Under the pieces are notes generated by a model, which was given only the letters and a program-made list of their open reading frames with translations, did no database searches and was not told the DNA's origin. This document shows, piece by piece, positions 63,952 to 64,000 of a DNA stretch of 64,000 bases. Each line of letters opens with the position of its first letter. The stretch's first letter is position 1. Source of the stretch: Microbacterium gallinarum (GTDB lineage Bacteria > Actinomycetota > Actinomycetes > Actinomycetales > Microbacteriaceae); contig NZ_JACSPM010000001.1 of NCBI RefSeq assembly GCF_014837165.1, forward strand, positions 1,322,304 to 1,386,303, given 5' to 3'. Both the position numbers and the translations under genes were made by a program.

Positions 63952-64000
63952 ATGTTCGAGAGATTCACCGACCGTGCCCGTCGTGTGGTCGTCCTCGCCC
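63952..64000 (+). CDS. clpC: ClpC ATPase, first 16 codons (3'-partial)
   Basis: The window ends within the gene. It reads MFERFTDRARRVVVLA, the conserved N-terminus of ClpC, the Hsp100 unfoldase that feeds ClpP. AAGGAG lies at 63940-63945, 6 nt before the ATG. Confidence 0.92.
   Translation, partial: MFERFTDRARRVVVLA

Overview
The window is high-GC (around 70 percent) DNA with dense, head-to-tail coding, strong G/C preference at third codon positions, frequent GTG starts and many 1-4 nt gene overlaps. The content (tilS-hpt-ftsH-fol cluster, mycoredoxin-like protein, NhaP antiporter, PknB/PP2C/FHA signalling, DUF3180 and DUF4192 proteins, Glu-Asp-Phe tRNA cluster, ClpC) fits an actinobacterium of the family Microbacteriaceae, most likely Microbacterium or a close relative. 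I see no phage, insertion sequence, plasmid origin or CRISPR array; this looks like ordinary chromosome.

Layout. 1-3.9 kb: the end of a FAD-linked oxidoreductase and a short UvrA-like ABC ATPase. 4.0-20.55 kb: one nine-gene operon coding for a 2024-residue surface protein with Ig-like and fibronectin repeats, a MoxR ATPase, a DUF58 protein, a membrane transglutaminase-fold protein that lacks its catalytic cysteine, an RDD-FHA protein, a PP2C phosphatase, an FHA protein, a transmembrane Ser/Thr kinase and an FHA/DNA-binding-like protein. This is the most interesting unit in the window. 20.5-28 kb: a degenerate resolvase-like protein, an antiporter, malate dehydrogenase, a zinc metallopeptidase, prolyl aminopeptidase, a DEAD-box helicase and then a pair of palindromic repeats. 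28-36.6 kb, mostly minus strand: a GMC oxidoreductase and aldehyde dehydrogenase pair, a sugar-type transporter, and a tryptophan-to-anthranilate operon (TDO, amidohydrolase, kynureninase). 36.7-41.3 kb: a GT2/GtrA protein, small conserved genes, an ACT-domain protein, a 5'-truncated LVIVD gene, a DUF305 lipoprotein and three tRNAs.

41.5-58 kb is mostly housekeeping: M23 peptidase, inorganic pyrophosphatase, then tilS-hpt-ftsH-folE-folP-folB-folK-DUF3180-PH-PH-DUF2520-panC, a 750-base stretch of gene debris, lysS and a DUF4192 protein. 58-64 kb: cardiolipin synthase, a lipoprotein, a DUF559-like gene flanked on both sides by tandem palindromic repeats, a two-membrane-protein plus HTH cassette, and the first codons of clpC.

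How the genes work together: the kinase, phosphatase and three FHA domains of the nine-gene operon form a complete phosphothreonine circuit. It is wired by translational coupling to a MoxR/DUF58/transglutaminase-fold assembly and a giant envelope protein, which suggests phospho-controlled assembly or remodelling of a cell-surface structure. The fol genes make tetrahydrofolate precursors and end beside panC. TDO and kynureninase degrade tryptophan, with the amidohydrolase between them as the likely missing deformylation step. A recurring signal is a TAnnnT -10 box 6-7 nt upstream of the start codon at eleven genes, which implies widespread leaderless transcription.
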